Assembly (NCBI RefSeq): GCF_011046975.1
Contig: NZ_CP049253.1
Location: 2,478,739-2,542,738 of the forward strand
DNA length: 64,000 nt
Source of the DNA: Microbacterium amylolyticum
Lineage (GTDB): Bacteria > Actinomycetota > Actinomycetes > Actinomycetales > Microbacteriaceae
Reading direction: 5' to 3'
The notes under the pieces are model-generated. The model did not search any database. It saw only the letters and a program-made list of their open reading frames with translations, and was not told where the DNA came from. Shown piece by piece: positions 1-7,397 of this stretch. The number at the start of each line of letters is the position of its first letter. Position 1 is the first letter of the stretch. Position numbers and translations under genes: made by a program.

Positions 1-2
1 CG

Positions 3-365
3 GGATTCGATCGTCTCGTCCTCGACTACTCGCGCCTTCAAGCAGTGATGCGCGACCATCGCTACGCATCGTGGCGGACCGCGCTTTCGTCGGTTGTTGG
101 TATCTACCTCATCACCGACACCCGCGACGGTCGTCAGTACGTCGGCAAAGCGGATGGCGTCGAGAGTGTGAGACAGCGCTGGAGCGTCTACGCAACGAAT
201 GGTCACGGCGGGAACGTCGAGCTACGCGGAATCGATCCATCTACTTTTCGCTACTCGCTCCTGCGCGTCTTCGACCCGTCGACACCGACACCAGAGATCG
301 ACGCCGCCGAGAGCCACTTCAAGGTCGCGCTCGACTCACGACGACACGGTCTCAACCGCAACTGA
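3..365 (+). CDS. GIY-YIG nuclease domain protein, 3' part only
   Basis: The reading frame is open to the left edge of the window, so only the C-terminal part of the gene is present. The visible protein has the GIY-YIG signature near residues 31-50 of the fragment (GIYLITDTRDGRQYVGKA), followed by an RQRW stretch that supplies the usual basic residues. The family comprises small endonuclease domains found in UvrC, homing endonucleases and many stand-alone proteins of unknown role. A GTG-ATG pair at 45-50 could act as an internal start, but coding-like sequence continues upstream of it, so I read this as a domain at the end of a longer protein. What it cuts cannot be told from the fragment. Confidence 0.75.
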   Translation, partial: GFDRLVLDYSRLQAVMRDHRYASWRTALSSVVGIYLITDTRDGRQYVGKADGVESVRQRWSVYATNGHGGNVELRGIDPSTFRYSLLRVFDPSTPTPEIDAAESHFKVALDSRRHGLNRN

Positions 366-388
366 GGGGCGCGCTGACGCCTGCGGAT

Positions 389-1012
389 CTACAGCGGAAG
401 CGCGTGGGCTTGTTCGGACATTTTTCGGTAGCCGATGAGGTTGTAGAACGCGTAGACAAAGGTCGCCCCAGCGCCACCGACTCCGGCAACGGCGAAGGCG
501 AGCTGCCAATCGCTTGAGTTGTTCAGCGCGATCAAGACTCCGACGATTCCGAAGAGAACGGAGATCGGGCCGAGAACGTAGTCGATGCGTCGTCCTTGGA
601 TCTTGGCCATCGGGATGAAGTGAAGGCCGATGATGATGACGACGGCCTGCATGATGAATTGAGCCTGTCCAAGTAGAGGCAGTGCAATGACCGACAGCCA
701 GAGGAGCGGGTAGGTGATCCCACTAAGCACCGCCATCTTCTTTCCCTGTGCTTCGCCTTCAGGGGTTTTGATGCTCGGGTGGCGGACAGCGTGCTTGATG
801 TTGCGGATCGCAAGTGCCCCGCAGATGACCGCGTACACAGCCAGCGCACCGAAGATGATCCCGCCGAGGAGGCCCCATGCGGGGATGAACCAGAAGGCGT
901 AGACGAGCATGAAGAAGCCCATGATGAGGGGGAGTGGAGAGACGTAGCGCGCGGCGGTACCGAACCACTCCGCGGTGGTCGTCTTCGTTGAAGCTTTGCT
1001 GGTCGTCGTCAT
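389..1012 (-). CDS. Six-helix membrane protein, unknown function
   Basis: This 207-residue protein has about six hydrophobic segments of membrane-spanning length, beginning near residues 24, 48, 94, 117, 145 and 170. They follow a short Thr/Lys-rich cytoplasmic N-terminus, and there is no signal peptide. An AGGAG about eight bases before the ATG at 1012 fixes the start. It faces away from a second membrane-protein gene at 1207 and shares an intergenic region full of repeated motifs with it. I recognise no family and no catalytic motif; a structural or transport role would be a guess. Confidence 0.7.
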   Translation of the reverse strand: MTTTSKASTKTTTAEWFGTAARYVSPLPLIMGFFMLVYAFWFIPAWGLLGGIIFGALAVYAVICGALAIRNIKHAVRHPSIKTPEGEAQGKKMAVLSGITYPLLWLSVIALPLLGQAQFIMQAVVIIIGLHFIPMAKIQGRRIDYVLGPISVLFGIVGVLIALNNSSDWQLAFAVAGVGGAGATFVYAFYNLIGYRKMSEQAHALPL

Positions 1013-1078
1013 TTGGGTTCTCCTGTTCAGTTGTGCCCTTGACTATGAGTGAAGTCTCGACCTAGGTCAACCGGTTCG

Positions 1079-1099
1079 CTGATGTGCTTTTCACATCAG
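1079..1099. promoter_or_regulatory. Perfect inverted repeat between divergent membrane-protein genes
   Basis: CTGATGTG and CACATCAG form eight-base perfect arms around a five-base spacer. The site lies 67 bases from the start of the leftward gene and about 107 from the rightward one. It could be an operator or a weak hairpin; no T-tract follows, so a terminator is unlikely. Confidence 0.35.
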
Positions 1100-1113
1100 G
1101 AGCGTGTGCTCTG

Positions 1114-1165
1114 AACTTTGTACCAGAAAGTTGCCTGTCGCGGAAAGTCGCGTGTGCTAGAAAGT
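1114..1165. promoter_or_regulatory. Candidate iterated operator (GAAAGT every 17 bases)
   Basis: GAAAGT occurs at 1126, 1143 and 1160, exactly 17 bases apart. The first copy is also the right arm of the inverted repeat AACTTT-N7-AAAGTT at 1114-1132. The block ends about 40 bases before the start of the membrane-protein gene at 1207, which is coupled to a winged-helix regulator. Autoregulation by that regulator is the simplest reading, but it is inference. Confidence 0.45.
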
Positions 1166-1206
1166 GAGCAGGTGCTCGACAGCATCGCTAACTGAGAGGA
1201 GGGCGC

Positions 1207-1857
1207 ATGGCTCGGCCAGGGGAGCTGGATCCAGCGTCGATTCTGCGCTCGATTGCGGACGACACCGAGAGCGCGAAGAGATTCCTCACGCCCGACGCGC
1301 GACTGCTGTTCCTCGTGTGGGGCTTCGCGTGGATTGTCGGCTTCCTCGCCATGTATCTCGCGTTCGTCCCTGAAGCGCAGCCGATTCTCCCGCTCCCGCT
1401 GGCGATGGGTATCGGGGTTGTGAGCTTGCTCGTTGGGATCTGGGTGTCCAGTGCGCATGTCACGCGCAGAGCCACGGGCTCGCGGGGGCCCTCACGGCTG
1501 CAGGGCGCGATCTACGGAAATACGTACGCCGTTGCGTTCACGATGATGGGGCTGTTGGGAGGCAGGCTCGCCAGCGATGGCCTATCGCTGGTTACGCTGC
1601 TGCCCTACTGGGTTGCTGTCCCATGCCTGATCGTTGGAGTGCTCGGTCTCGTCGGTTCAGCGCTGTGGAATGACCGGTCGCAGTTGGTCTTCGGATCGTG
1701 GACGATTATCGCTGGCCTACTCTCGATCGTTCTGCCCGCACCACACCTCCTGCTAGCAGGCGTGATCGGCGGGGTTGGATACTTGGCGCTGGCAGGAATC
1801 GCGGCCGTCCGGCCGAATCTCGTGGCCGGGGATCTTCACCGTGCACCAGATGCGTGA
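1207..1857 (+). CDS. Membrane protein co-transcribed with a winged-helix regulator
   Basis: This 216-residue protein has a cytoplasmic N-terminus of about 30 residues followed by roughly six hydrophobic segments (near 31-52, 60-80, 103-123, 132-154, 160-177 and 180-200). A strong GAGGAGG lies a few bases before the ATG. The 3' end overlaps the start of the regulator at 1841, so the two are translationally coupled. Actinobacteria often pair such uncharacterised membrane proteins with this class of small winged-helix repressor, which suggests a sensed or transported substrate, but nothing here identifies it. Confidence 0.75.
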   Translation: MARPGELDPASILRSIADDTESAKRFLTPDARLLFLVWGFAWIVGFLAMYLAFVPEAQPILPLPLAMGIGVVSLLVGIWVSSAHVTRRATGSRGPSRLQGAIYGNTYAVAFTMMGLLGGRLASDGLSLVTLLPYWVAVPCLIVGVLGLVGSALWNDRSQLVFGSWTIIAGLLSIVLPAPHLLLAGVIGGVGYLALAGIAAVRPNLVAGDLHRAPDA

Positions 1858-2140
1858 GCTCGATCCGGTCATCCACGTCCAGGCCCGTCTACGGATCGTG
1901 ACAGTGTTGGATACTCTCGGACCGGGTGATTCGCTTGCCTTTCCGCGGCTCCAGGAGATCATCTCCGTCACCTCGGGAAATCTCGCCACGCATCTACGCA
2001 AGCTTGAGGAGAGCGGCTACGTCACGATCGAGAAGGTTCTCGAAGGGCGTTCCGCGGTCACGTACATCCGGCTCAGTGAAGATGGTCGGATCGCCTTCCG
2101 GCTCTACAAGCGTGATCTGCGAGAGCTCCTCGATAGCTAG
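1841..2140 (+). CDS. Winged helix-turn-helix transcriptional regulator
   Basis: This 99-residue protein is a single winged-helix domain of the HTH_34 type, MarR/ArsR-like in fold. The sequence runs from a conserved start (ELDPVIHVQARLRI) through the recognition helix around TSGNLATHLRKLEESGY to the wing around RSAVTYIRLSEDG. I chose the GTG at 1841 because GGGGAT sits eight bases upstream; an ATG at 1850 is the alternative. It overlaps the end of the membrane-protein gene by 17 bases, and the iterated GAAAGT sites upstream of that gene are plausible binding sites. The ligand is unknown. Confidence 0.85.
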   Translation: MHQMRELDPVIHVQARLRIVTVLDTLGPGDSLAFPRLQEIISVTSGNLATHLRKLEESGYVTIEKVLEGRSAVTYIRLSEDGRIAFRLYKRDLRELLDS

Positions 2141-2184
2141 TCAGCTGTAGGTCGCTGAGCGGACGGATTTCTAGAGGACGGCGC

Positions 2185-2577
2185 TCACGCCCCAGTGGGC
2201 GCCCGCATCGTGATGCCCGCCTTGAGGATCGCGACCCGCATCGTCTCCTGATTCACCTGTAGGTGCTCGGCGACCTGCGAGAGGGACAAGCCGGATTCGT
2301 AGAGCTGCGCCGCTTCGGCGACTTGCATTACTGTCAACGGCTGTCGCCGGACCACTACGTTGTTCGCCCGGAGGATGCCGAGGATCGTGGACTTGGCGAC
2401 GTCGAAGTCTTCCGCCAGCCGTGTCGTCGTGTCTCCCGCGGAGTAGCGGGCGATCACAGAAGCCCGTGCTTCGTCGCTCAGCCGACTCCACTTGCGGCGA
2501 GGCTGCGGCGCATTTCGAGTGGCTTCGTTCCTGGCGCTGCGACGCGCCCGGATCTGGCGCAGATCCGCCGTCCTCAC
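2185..2577 (-). CDS. Protein with two helix-turn-helix motifs, possibly recombinase-associated
   Basis: From the GTG at 2577 the protein is 130 residues; the frame is open to 2730, so a longer form is possible. A basic Arg-rich N-terminus is followed by two HTH units. One lies around GDTTTRLAEDFDVAKSTILG and the other around GLSLSQVAEHLQVNQETMRV. Such tandem HTH units resemble the C-terminal DNA-binding tail of serine recombinases and the small proteins found beside them. No catalytic recombinase domain is present, so it may be a leftover of a mobile element. It converges with the winged-helix regulator gene. Confidence 0.55.
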   Translation of the reverse strand: MRTADLRQIRARRSARNEATRNAPQPRRKWSRLSDEARASVIARYSAGDTTTRLAEDFDVAKSTILGILRANNVVVRRQPLTVMQVAEAAQLYESGLSLSQVAEHLQVNQETMRVAILKAGITMRAPTGA

Positions 2578-2730
2578 CCCTGTTAGCGAATTAGTGGAAC
2601 AGAGGTGGACAAGGCCGACGGATACACGAGGAAGTCTCTCATTGGACGTCAGAAAATGCCTGATAAGGGGCTTCTTCTTGCAACCTTGACTCTTGTGTTG
2701 AGAGTGAAGGACTCGTCGCCATCTCGGCAA

Positions 2731-3132
2731 CAGTTCGGAGAGAAATACCTGGCTACGCCGTGAATCCAGGGTTCGTCTTGTTTTCTTTCCCGTCAGGCAC
2801 CTTGTGGGAAGTCAACCAGGCGGATCGTCGTCGGGTTTCCCCGAGGTGCTTTCTGTCCAGGCGAGCAACAGCGCCTGCGCGAGAAGCTTCGCGTCGGGTT
2901 CGGGGCGGACGAGACTTCGGAGGCGGATCTCGTCTCGGCCGCGTCTGCCGCGCGTCGGCCCGCGCCGCGGGGACACGGGAGGCGCCGTTCGCCTGTCGTG
3001 ATCGATGGCTTCCTGCGCGTCGAGGAACTCCTGGAAGGCGACGCTCGCTCGCCTCGGCAGGTCTCGATCGCGTGTGACGATTCGGCGGCGGTGTTCGGCC
3101 ACGGCGCTCCTGCGCAGCGGCTTCGATGGGAG
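2731..3132. other. About 400 bases without a convincing gene
   Basis: One plus-strand frame is open from 2764 to the TAG at 3148 and has a protein-like composition near its end (VIDGFLRVEELLEG). It lacks a good start codon and I recognise no family. It may be the tail of a lost gene. Competing frames on the other strand look like composition artefacts. Confidence 0.3.
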
Positions 3133-3834
3133 ATGGAACGCGTGGAGTAGCCACTGCTTCGTCGGGGTCAGACGGGATAGCGCGGGCTGGATCTGCGAGG
3201 CATGGTCGAGAGTGTGATCGCCACCCGTTCGCACTGGGGAGAGGTGACGATCGAGAACGTCACCTACTGCACGGCCCGGATCAGTGGTGCGAGCAACCCC
3301 GAGGGGCAGCGGGAGCAGGACGTGTACCTGCGGGCTCTGGCGCACACGGGCTCGGCGACGAGGATCAGCTTCGGAACGTACGTCGCGCGCGTGTCGACGG
3401 CGCCGCTGGCTGTCAAAGGACGCAACAGCAAACCTGTTCTCGTCGAACCGGACTGGCCGATCATGATCCAGGACCACAGCGGCCAGGACGTCCCGGGCGC
3501 GACGTTCATGGCCTCCGTTGCCCGGCGCGAGGAGAAGGGCAGCGACGTGAACGTCGCCTCCCATCTGCTGATCGACGTGCTCACCCGTAGGGTGGATGCG
3601 GCCGTCGTCATCAGCAATGACAGCGACCTCGCCTACCCGATCGGCGTCGCGCGCGAGCACGTTCCCGTCGGCCTGATCAACCCGACGAAAGGGGTCCGCG
3701 CGGGCAAGCTCGCAGGGACGCCGACCGAAGGCGCAGGCAACCACTGGTGGTACCGTCTTGAGCCCGATGACCTCTACGCGCATCAGCTCCCGAACGTGAT
3801 CTCGTCCCGGATCACGAAGCCCGCACCATGGTGA
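3133..3834 (+). pseudogene. NYN-domain (PIN-like) nuclease with a degraded 5' end
   Basis: The open part from the ATG at 3202 gives 210 residues. It carries the second half of a NYN domain: the [18 protein letters not shown] motif, the [10 protein letters not shown] motif with acidic residues, and a closing WWYRL...KPAPW tail. NYN proteins are predicted RNA nucleases that need a first Asp in a (V/I)DGFN motif. That motif is missing. Upstream, short stretches resembling the lost N-terminus lie in different frames (MERV at about 3133, DSAGW at about 3175, LDLRGM just before 3202), with TAG stops at 3148 and 3178 in the main frame. I infer base loss and decay. A truncated product from 3202 is still possible. 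Confidence 0.6.
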
Positions 3835-3859
3835 CGAGTGCTAGCGTGGGGCCATACCA

Positions 3860-3890
3860 CCCGGCGCCTCTGGCGCCGGGTCTTTTCTTT
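3860..3890 (+). terminator. Rho-independent terminator after the NYN gene
   Basis: CCCGGCGCC and GGCGCCGGG form a nine-base perfect stem around a three-base loop, followed by TCTTTTCTTT. It ends transcription from the NYN gene and lies just past the convergent gene's stop at 3896. Confidence 0.75.
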
Positions 3891-3895
3891 GCGCA

Positions 3896-4204
3896 TCACC
3901 GACGGTCCGGGAGGACGAACGTGTCTGCGCCGAACGTGACGAACACGTCCCCGGCACAGAGTGCGGAATCGCCCGCGCGCCGGACGGCGACAGTTTTCGA
4001 TTCTGCATCGACGTCGAGGACGCACCCGGATGGACCCGTTGGAACGCCGTGAACGACCCCGTCTGCGACGTAGGCGAGCAGTGCGGTGCCCGGTGCGAGA
4101 GGCAAGAGCGCCGCAGCCTGCAGGCGCACCCGCCGTGCGGTGCCGATCGCCACATCGATGGATGTGAGCACCTGTTCGAGGGCCGCGGGATCAATCGAGG
4201 TCAT
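3896..4204 (-). CDS. Small hypothetical protein
   Basis: Starting from the ATG at 4204 the protein is 102 residues (MTSIDPAALEQVL...); a longer frame to 4282 runs into the region of the divergent DUF3817 promoter and is less likely. The sequence is an amphipathic first helix followed by a probable small beta domain with many Val and Gly residues (DGVVHGVPTGPSGCVLDVD). There are no membrane segments, signal peptide or catalytic motif. It sits between the terminator of the NYN gene and the divergent DUF3817 gene. I do not recognise a family. Confidence 0.5.
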   Translation of the reverse strand: MTSIDPAALEQVLTSIDVAIGTARRVRLQAAALLPLAPGTALLAYVADGVVHGVPTGPSGCVLDVDAESKTVAVRRAGDSALCAGDVFVTFGADTFVLPDRR

Positions 4205-4284
4205 GCGGTGAGAAACGACGCGACGCGAGTACGTATTCCGCCGCGCCGGCGCGGCGGCTGCGCGCGCATAGGCTGGAGACACGC

Positions 4285-4764
4285 ATGACCCCGAGGAGCG
4301 CCGTGTTTCGTACCCCCGCCCGCCTGTTCCGAGTTCTTGCGATCGCCGAGGCGATCACATGGACGATTCTGATTGCCGCGATCATCGCCCGAGCCGTTGG
4401 TGCCTCGGCAATCGTTGTGACCATCGGCGGAGGCATTCACGGTTTCGTCTTCCTGGCCTACGCTGCAACCGCGCTGCTGGTCGCCGTCAACCAGCGTTGG
4501 CACCCCGGAGTGGGTGCGCTTGCCGTGATCAGCGCCGTCGTGCCGTACGCAACGGTTCCCGTTGACGTCTGGCTGCATCGCTCAGAGAGACTGCGTGGCG
4601 ACTGGCGCCCGGAAGCCACGGAGGATCCGCGCGATCGCCGCTGGTACGACCGGGCGATGCGCTGGTTCCTGCGACGCCCATGGGTACTCGCCATCCTTCT
4701 CATCACCGGCATCGTCGCGCTCTACGTAGCACTGCTGCTGATCGGCCCGCCCGGCGGCAAGTGA
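4285..4764 (+). CDS. DUF3817 membrane protein
   Basis: This 159-residue protein has the layout of the DUF3817 family. A short N-terminus (TPARLFRVLAIAEAITW) is followed by three or four membrane helices to about residue 95, then a charged loop, and a final helix near residues 130-152. The family is common in actinobacteria and its function is not established. A GGAGAC motif precedes the ATG by about five bases, and a TAGGCT hexamer lies ten bases before the start, so transcription probably begins only just upstream of the gene. Confidence 0.85.
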   Translation: MTPRSAVFRTPARLFRVLAIAEAITWTILIAAIIARAVGASAIVVTIGGGIHGFVFLAYAATALLVAVNQRWHPGVGALAVISAVVPYATVPVDVWLHRSERLRGDWRPEATEDPRDRRWYDRAMRWFLRRPWVLAILLITGIVALYVALLLIGPPGGK

Positions 4765-4842
4765 GTCAGACGGCCGCGGCAGCGTGGTGGCGACTCGCGT
4801 GCGGGAGATGTGCTGGCGCAACCAGGCAGTCCAGGTTCCCCG

Positions 4843-5229
4843 TCATCGGGGCAGGAGATGTTCGGCTGCGATGCCGAAGCGCTCAACGAGCCGCTGGGTG
4901 ATGAGGGAACGGTGACACGCTTCGGGGTCGCGTTCGACGCACAGCAGCGCGGCATAGCCGGAGGAGGGGAAGTCGGCGAGCACCGGCGCGAGATCGGCGT
5001 GGCTCAGAATCTCTGCGGTGTAGCGGCGAGTGTAGTCCGTGGCCAGTGCGCGGCGCGTGCGCTTGCCGACGCCTTGACGGTCGTCCTCGGCGTATTGGAG
5101 CTGACGCAGTTCTGTGGTGGGGGCAAGCTCGCGGTGGTGCCGGTAGTCGATCCGAGCCTGGTCGAGAGCGGCCTGCAGTCGGAGCGAGTTGGCCCACGCA
5201 TAGTCGGCGCCGCGGACCGCCGCGCTGGT
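4843..5229 (-). pseudogene. DUF488 protein, 5' end missing
   Basis: Reading leftward, the frame encodes the C-terminal two thirds of a DUF488 protein. It includes VRGADYAWANSLRLQ, then RHHRELAPTTELRQLQYAED, and closes with the family's typical CVERDPEACHRSLI. The frame begins abruptly after a TAA at 5230-5232 and has no start codon near it, so roughly the first 40-45 residues (the normal TIGHS motif) are gone. The break coincides with plus-strand scraps of unrelated genes, so a deletion or rearrangement removed the 5' end. Confidence 0.7.
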
Positions 5230-5418
5230 TTATGCCAGCGGGACCCTGCCGCAGTTCAACCATGACATTCCGTGGTCATCGCCCGTGATCGCGCGCGCCG
5301 AAGAGCTCAAGGACTGACACTGGGGGCGGAAGCCGCGGTCACGGCCGTCACTCACACACTCACGACGATCATCCTCAGCAACGTCGTGGCCGTCACGGCG
5401 GCGATGCAACGAGGCTAG
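5222..5418 (+). pseudogene. Short gene scraps at a rearrangement point
   Basis: Two short protein-like stretches follow each other in different frames. One ends at the TGA at 5315-5317 and contains LPQFNHDIPW, which recalls NADPH-dependent FMN reductases. The other ends at the TAG at 5416-5418 and contains THTLTTIILSNVVAVTA, which I cannot assign. Neither has a start. They lie exactly where the DUF488 gene is cut off, so I read the block as a scar rather than a functional gene. Confidence 0.35.
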
Positions 5419-5442
5419 CGGGCTTTCCCTAAGAACTTGGCA

Positions 5443-6876
5443 TCAGCCGGAGGCCCCGGCGCCGGGGCGACCGTATGTTTCCAACAGGCGGAGCCAGATC
5501 TCGCTGACCGTTGGATAGGCAGGGACGACGTGCCAAAGACGGTCGATCGGGATGTCGGCGACGATGGCCATCGTGGCGGCTTGCAGGAGCTCGGCGACGT
5601 CCGGGCCGACGAACGTGGCGCCGATGATCGTGTGGCGCCGTTCGTCGACAACGATCCGTGCGCTTCCCTTGTACCCGTCCCGCTGAAGACTTGCGCCGGC
5701 GACCTGTCCGAGGTCGTAGTCGACAACGCGGACATCGCGCCCGTCCTCACGCGCGTGCGCCGCGGTGAGCCCGACGGTGGCAATCTCGGGGTCGCTGAAA
5801 ATGACGTGGGGAACAGCGACATGATCGGCCGAGGCGACGTGGGTACCCCATTGCGCATCGCTGACCGGCTTGCCCGTTGCGCGAGCCGCGATCACATCTC
5901 CTGCAGCCCGCGCTTGATACTTCCCCTGGTGTGTCAGCAGAGCGCGTCCGTTGACATCGCCAACGGCGTACAACCAGTCATGACCCTTCACGCGGAGTGA
6001 GTCGTCGGTCTTGAGCCACTCGCCGGGTTCGAGGCCGATCGATTCGAGACCCAGGTCGGTTGTGGCCGCCGTCCGGCCGGTGGCGAGGAGGACCTGCTCG
6101 GCAGACACGCTTCCCTGCGTCGTCTCTATGTGGACACCGTTGGCATCGCGGCGCATGCCGAGTGCGGTTGTGTCGCACAGAACCCGAACTCCGCGATGTT
6201 CGAGCGCCTTCGTGACCTGCTCACGCGCGAAGGGTTCGAGCTTCGTGAGCAGCCCCGTGCGGGCGATGATCGTCACGATGCTCCCGAGCGCTGCGAACGC
6301 CGTGGCCATTTCCGTCGCGACAACGCCGCCGCCGATGACAGCGAGCGAGGCGGGGATCGACTTCGTGCTGGTCGCGTCGCGGGTCGTCCACGGTGTGACA
6401 TCCGCTATCCCCGGAATCTCGGGCAGGGATGTGGTTGATCCGGTTGCGACGGCGACGGCATGCCGCGCGGTGAGCACCGTGATCGATCCATCCGCGGCCG
6501 TGACGGTCACCTCGCGGGTGCCCGTTATCTGGCCCCTTCCGCGGATGAGGCTGATGCCGGTTTCCTCCAACCAGCGCACCTGCCCCTCATCCTGCCAATG
6601 GCTCGTGAAGTCATCGCGGCGCGCGAGGACGGCCGGGATATCGATTTGTCCTGTGACAGCTTTCGCCGCCCCGGCAACAGCCTGGGCGGCGCCGAGAACC
6701 TGCGCGGAACGCAGGAGTGCCTTCGACGGCATACAGGCCCAATACGAGCACTCTCCGCCGACGAGTTCCGCTTCGACGATCACCGTCTCCAGCCCACCCT
6801 GCACGGCACGGTCGGCCACGTTTTCGCCGACAGCGCCGGCGCCGATGACGATCAGGTCGGCCTCGCGGCGGTTCAT
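5443..6876 (-). CDS. FAD-dependent pyridine nucleotide-disulfide oxidoreductase
   Basis: This 477-residue protein is related to dihydrolipoamide dehydrogenase and mercuric reductase. It has an FAD site at the N-terminus (IVIGAGAVGENVA), the redox Cys pair in GECSYWACMPSKALL at about residues 43-57, a central NAD(P)H site (VIGGGVVATEMA), a second FAD contact (YAVGDVNG) and a C-terminal dimerisation domain. The usual catalytic His of the HPTxSE motif is Tyr (AYPTVSE), as in some transhydrogenase-like members, so the disulfide substrate is uncertain. The frame is open far upstream, but the FAD motif fixes the start at the ATG at 6876. Its promoter lies over the remains of a desaturase gene. Confidence 0.85.
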   Translation of the reverse strand: MNRREADLIVIGAGAVGENVADRAVQGGLETVIVEAELVGGECSYWACMPSKALLRSAQVLGAAQAVAGAAKAVTGQIDIPAVLARRDDFTSHWQDEGQVRWLEETGISLIRGRGQITGTREVTVTAADGSITVLTARHAVAVATGSTTSLPEIPGIADVTPWTTRDATSTKSIPASLAVIGGGVVATEMATAFAALGSIVTIIARTGLLTKLEPFAREQVTKALEHRGVRVLCDTTALGMRRDANGVHIETTQGSVSAEQVLLATGRTAATTDLGLESIGLEPGEWLKTDDSLRVKGHDWLYAVGDVNGRALLTHQGKYQARAAGDVIAARATGKPVSDAQWGTHVASADHVAVPHVIFSDPEIATVGLTAAHAREDGRDVRVVDYDLGQVAGASLQRDGYKGSARIVVDERRHTIIGATFVGPDVAELLQAATMAIVADIPIDRLWHVVPAYPTVSEIWLRLLETYGRPGAGASG

Positions 6877-6945
6877 GCCGTCACCGGGAGAAGGAGGGAG
6901 GCCGCTGAGGAAAGTGCGGTAGTCATGTGCCGTGCCTACCACATG

Positions 6946-7365
6946 GCCTGCTGTTTGCGGAAGGCGCTTTTCCGGCTCTTCGGGTTCTACATGGGGATGG
7001 TATTCGCCCCGAACCACAAGGGAATGCCGCTCGTGCCACGCTCGGCCACGATCGATTTTCTGCGGCGGCAAGTCATGATGAGCCGCAACATTCGGGGAAG
7101 CCGCATGCTCGACACCGCGATGGGCGGGCTGAACTACCAGCTCCAACATCATCTCTTCCCCTCGATGCCGCGCCCTCACCTGCGTCACGCAGCACCGCTG
7201 ATCGCCGCATACTGCCGAGAGTATGAGGTGCCGTACACGGAAACAGAGCTGTTGGCGTCGTACGCCATCGTCGTGCGCTACATCAACCGTGTCGGTCTCG
7301 GCGAACGCGACGTGTTCACCTGCCCGCTGGCGGAACAGCGACTGCACCCGACGCCGAACGGATAA
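6946..7365 (+). pseudogene. 3' fragment of a fatty-acid desaturase gene
   Basis: The frame encodes the last 130-140 residues of a membrane fatty-acid desaturase. It includes FYMGMVFAPNHKGMPL, the third histidine box GLNYQLQHHLFPSMPR and the conserved end (YTETELLASYAIV...RVGLGERD). The first two histidine boxes and all N-terminal membrane helices are missing, so an active di-iron enzyme cannot be made. The fragment is bounded by the divergent oxidoreductase at 6876 and the photolyase promoter at 7386, and probably survives from a deletion. Confidence 0.75.
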
Positions 7366-7385
7366 CCACTGCGCCACCCGACGCG

Positions 7386-7391
7386 TACGAT
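7386..7391 (+). promoter_or_regulatory. -10 box for leaderless photolyase mRNA
   Basis: TACGAT lies six bases before the GTG at 7398, and there is no Shine-Dalgarno. The spacing puts the transcription start at the start codon. Confidence 0.6.
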
Positions 7392-7397
7392 GGCGAC

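Noticed and set aside
2812..3783. Long minus-strand frame opposite the NYN gene
   Set aside because: It reads Arg/Asp/Val-rich without any recognisable domain, while the plus strand carries clear NYN motifs.
6877..7377. N-terminal extension of the flavoprotein up to 7377
   Set aside because: The extension is antisense to the desaturase fragment and precedes the FAD motif that normally begins the protein.
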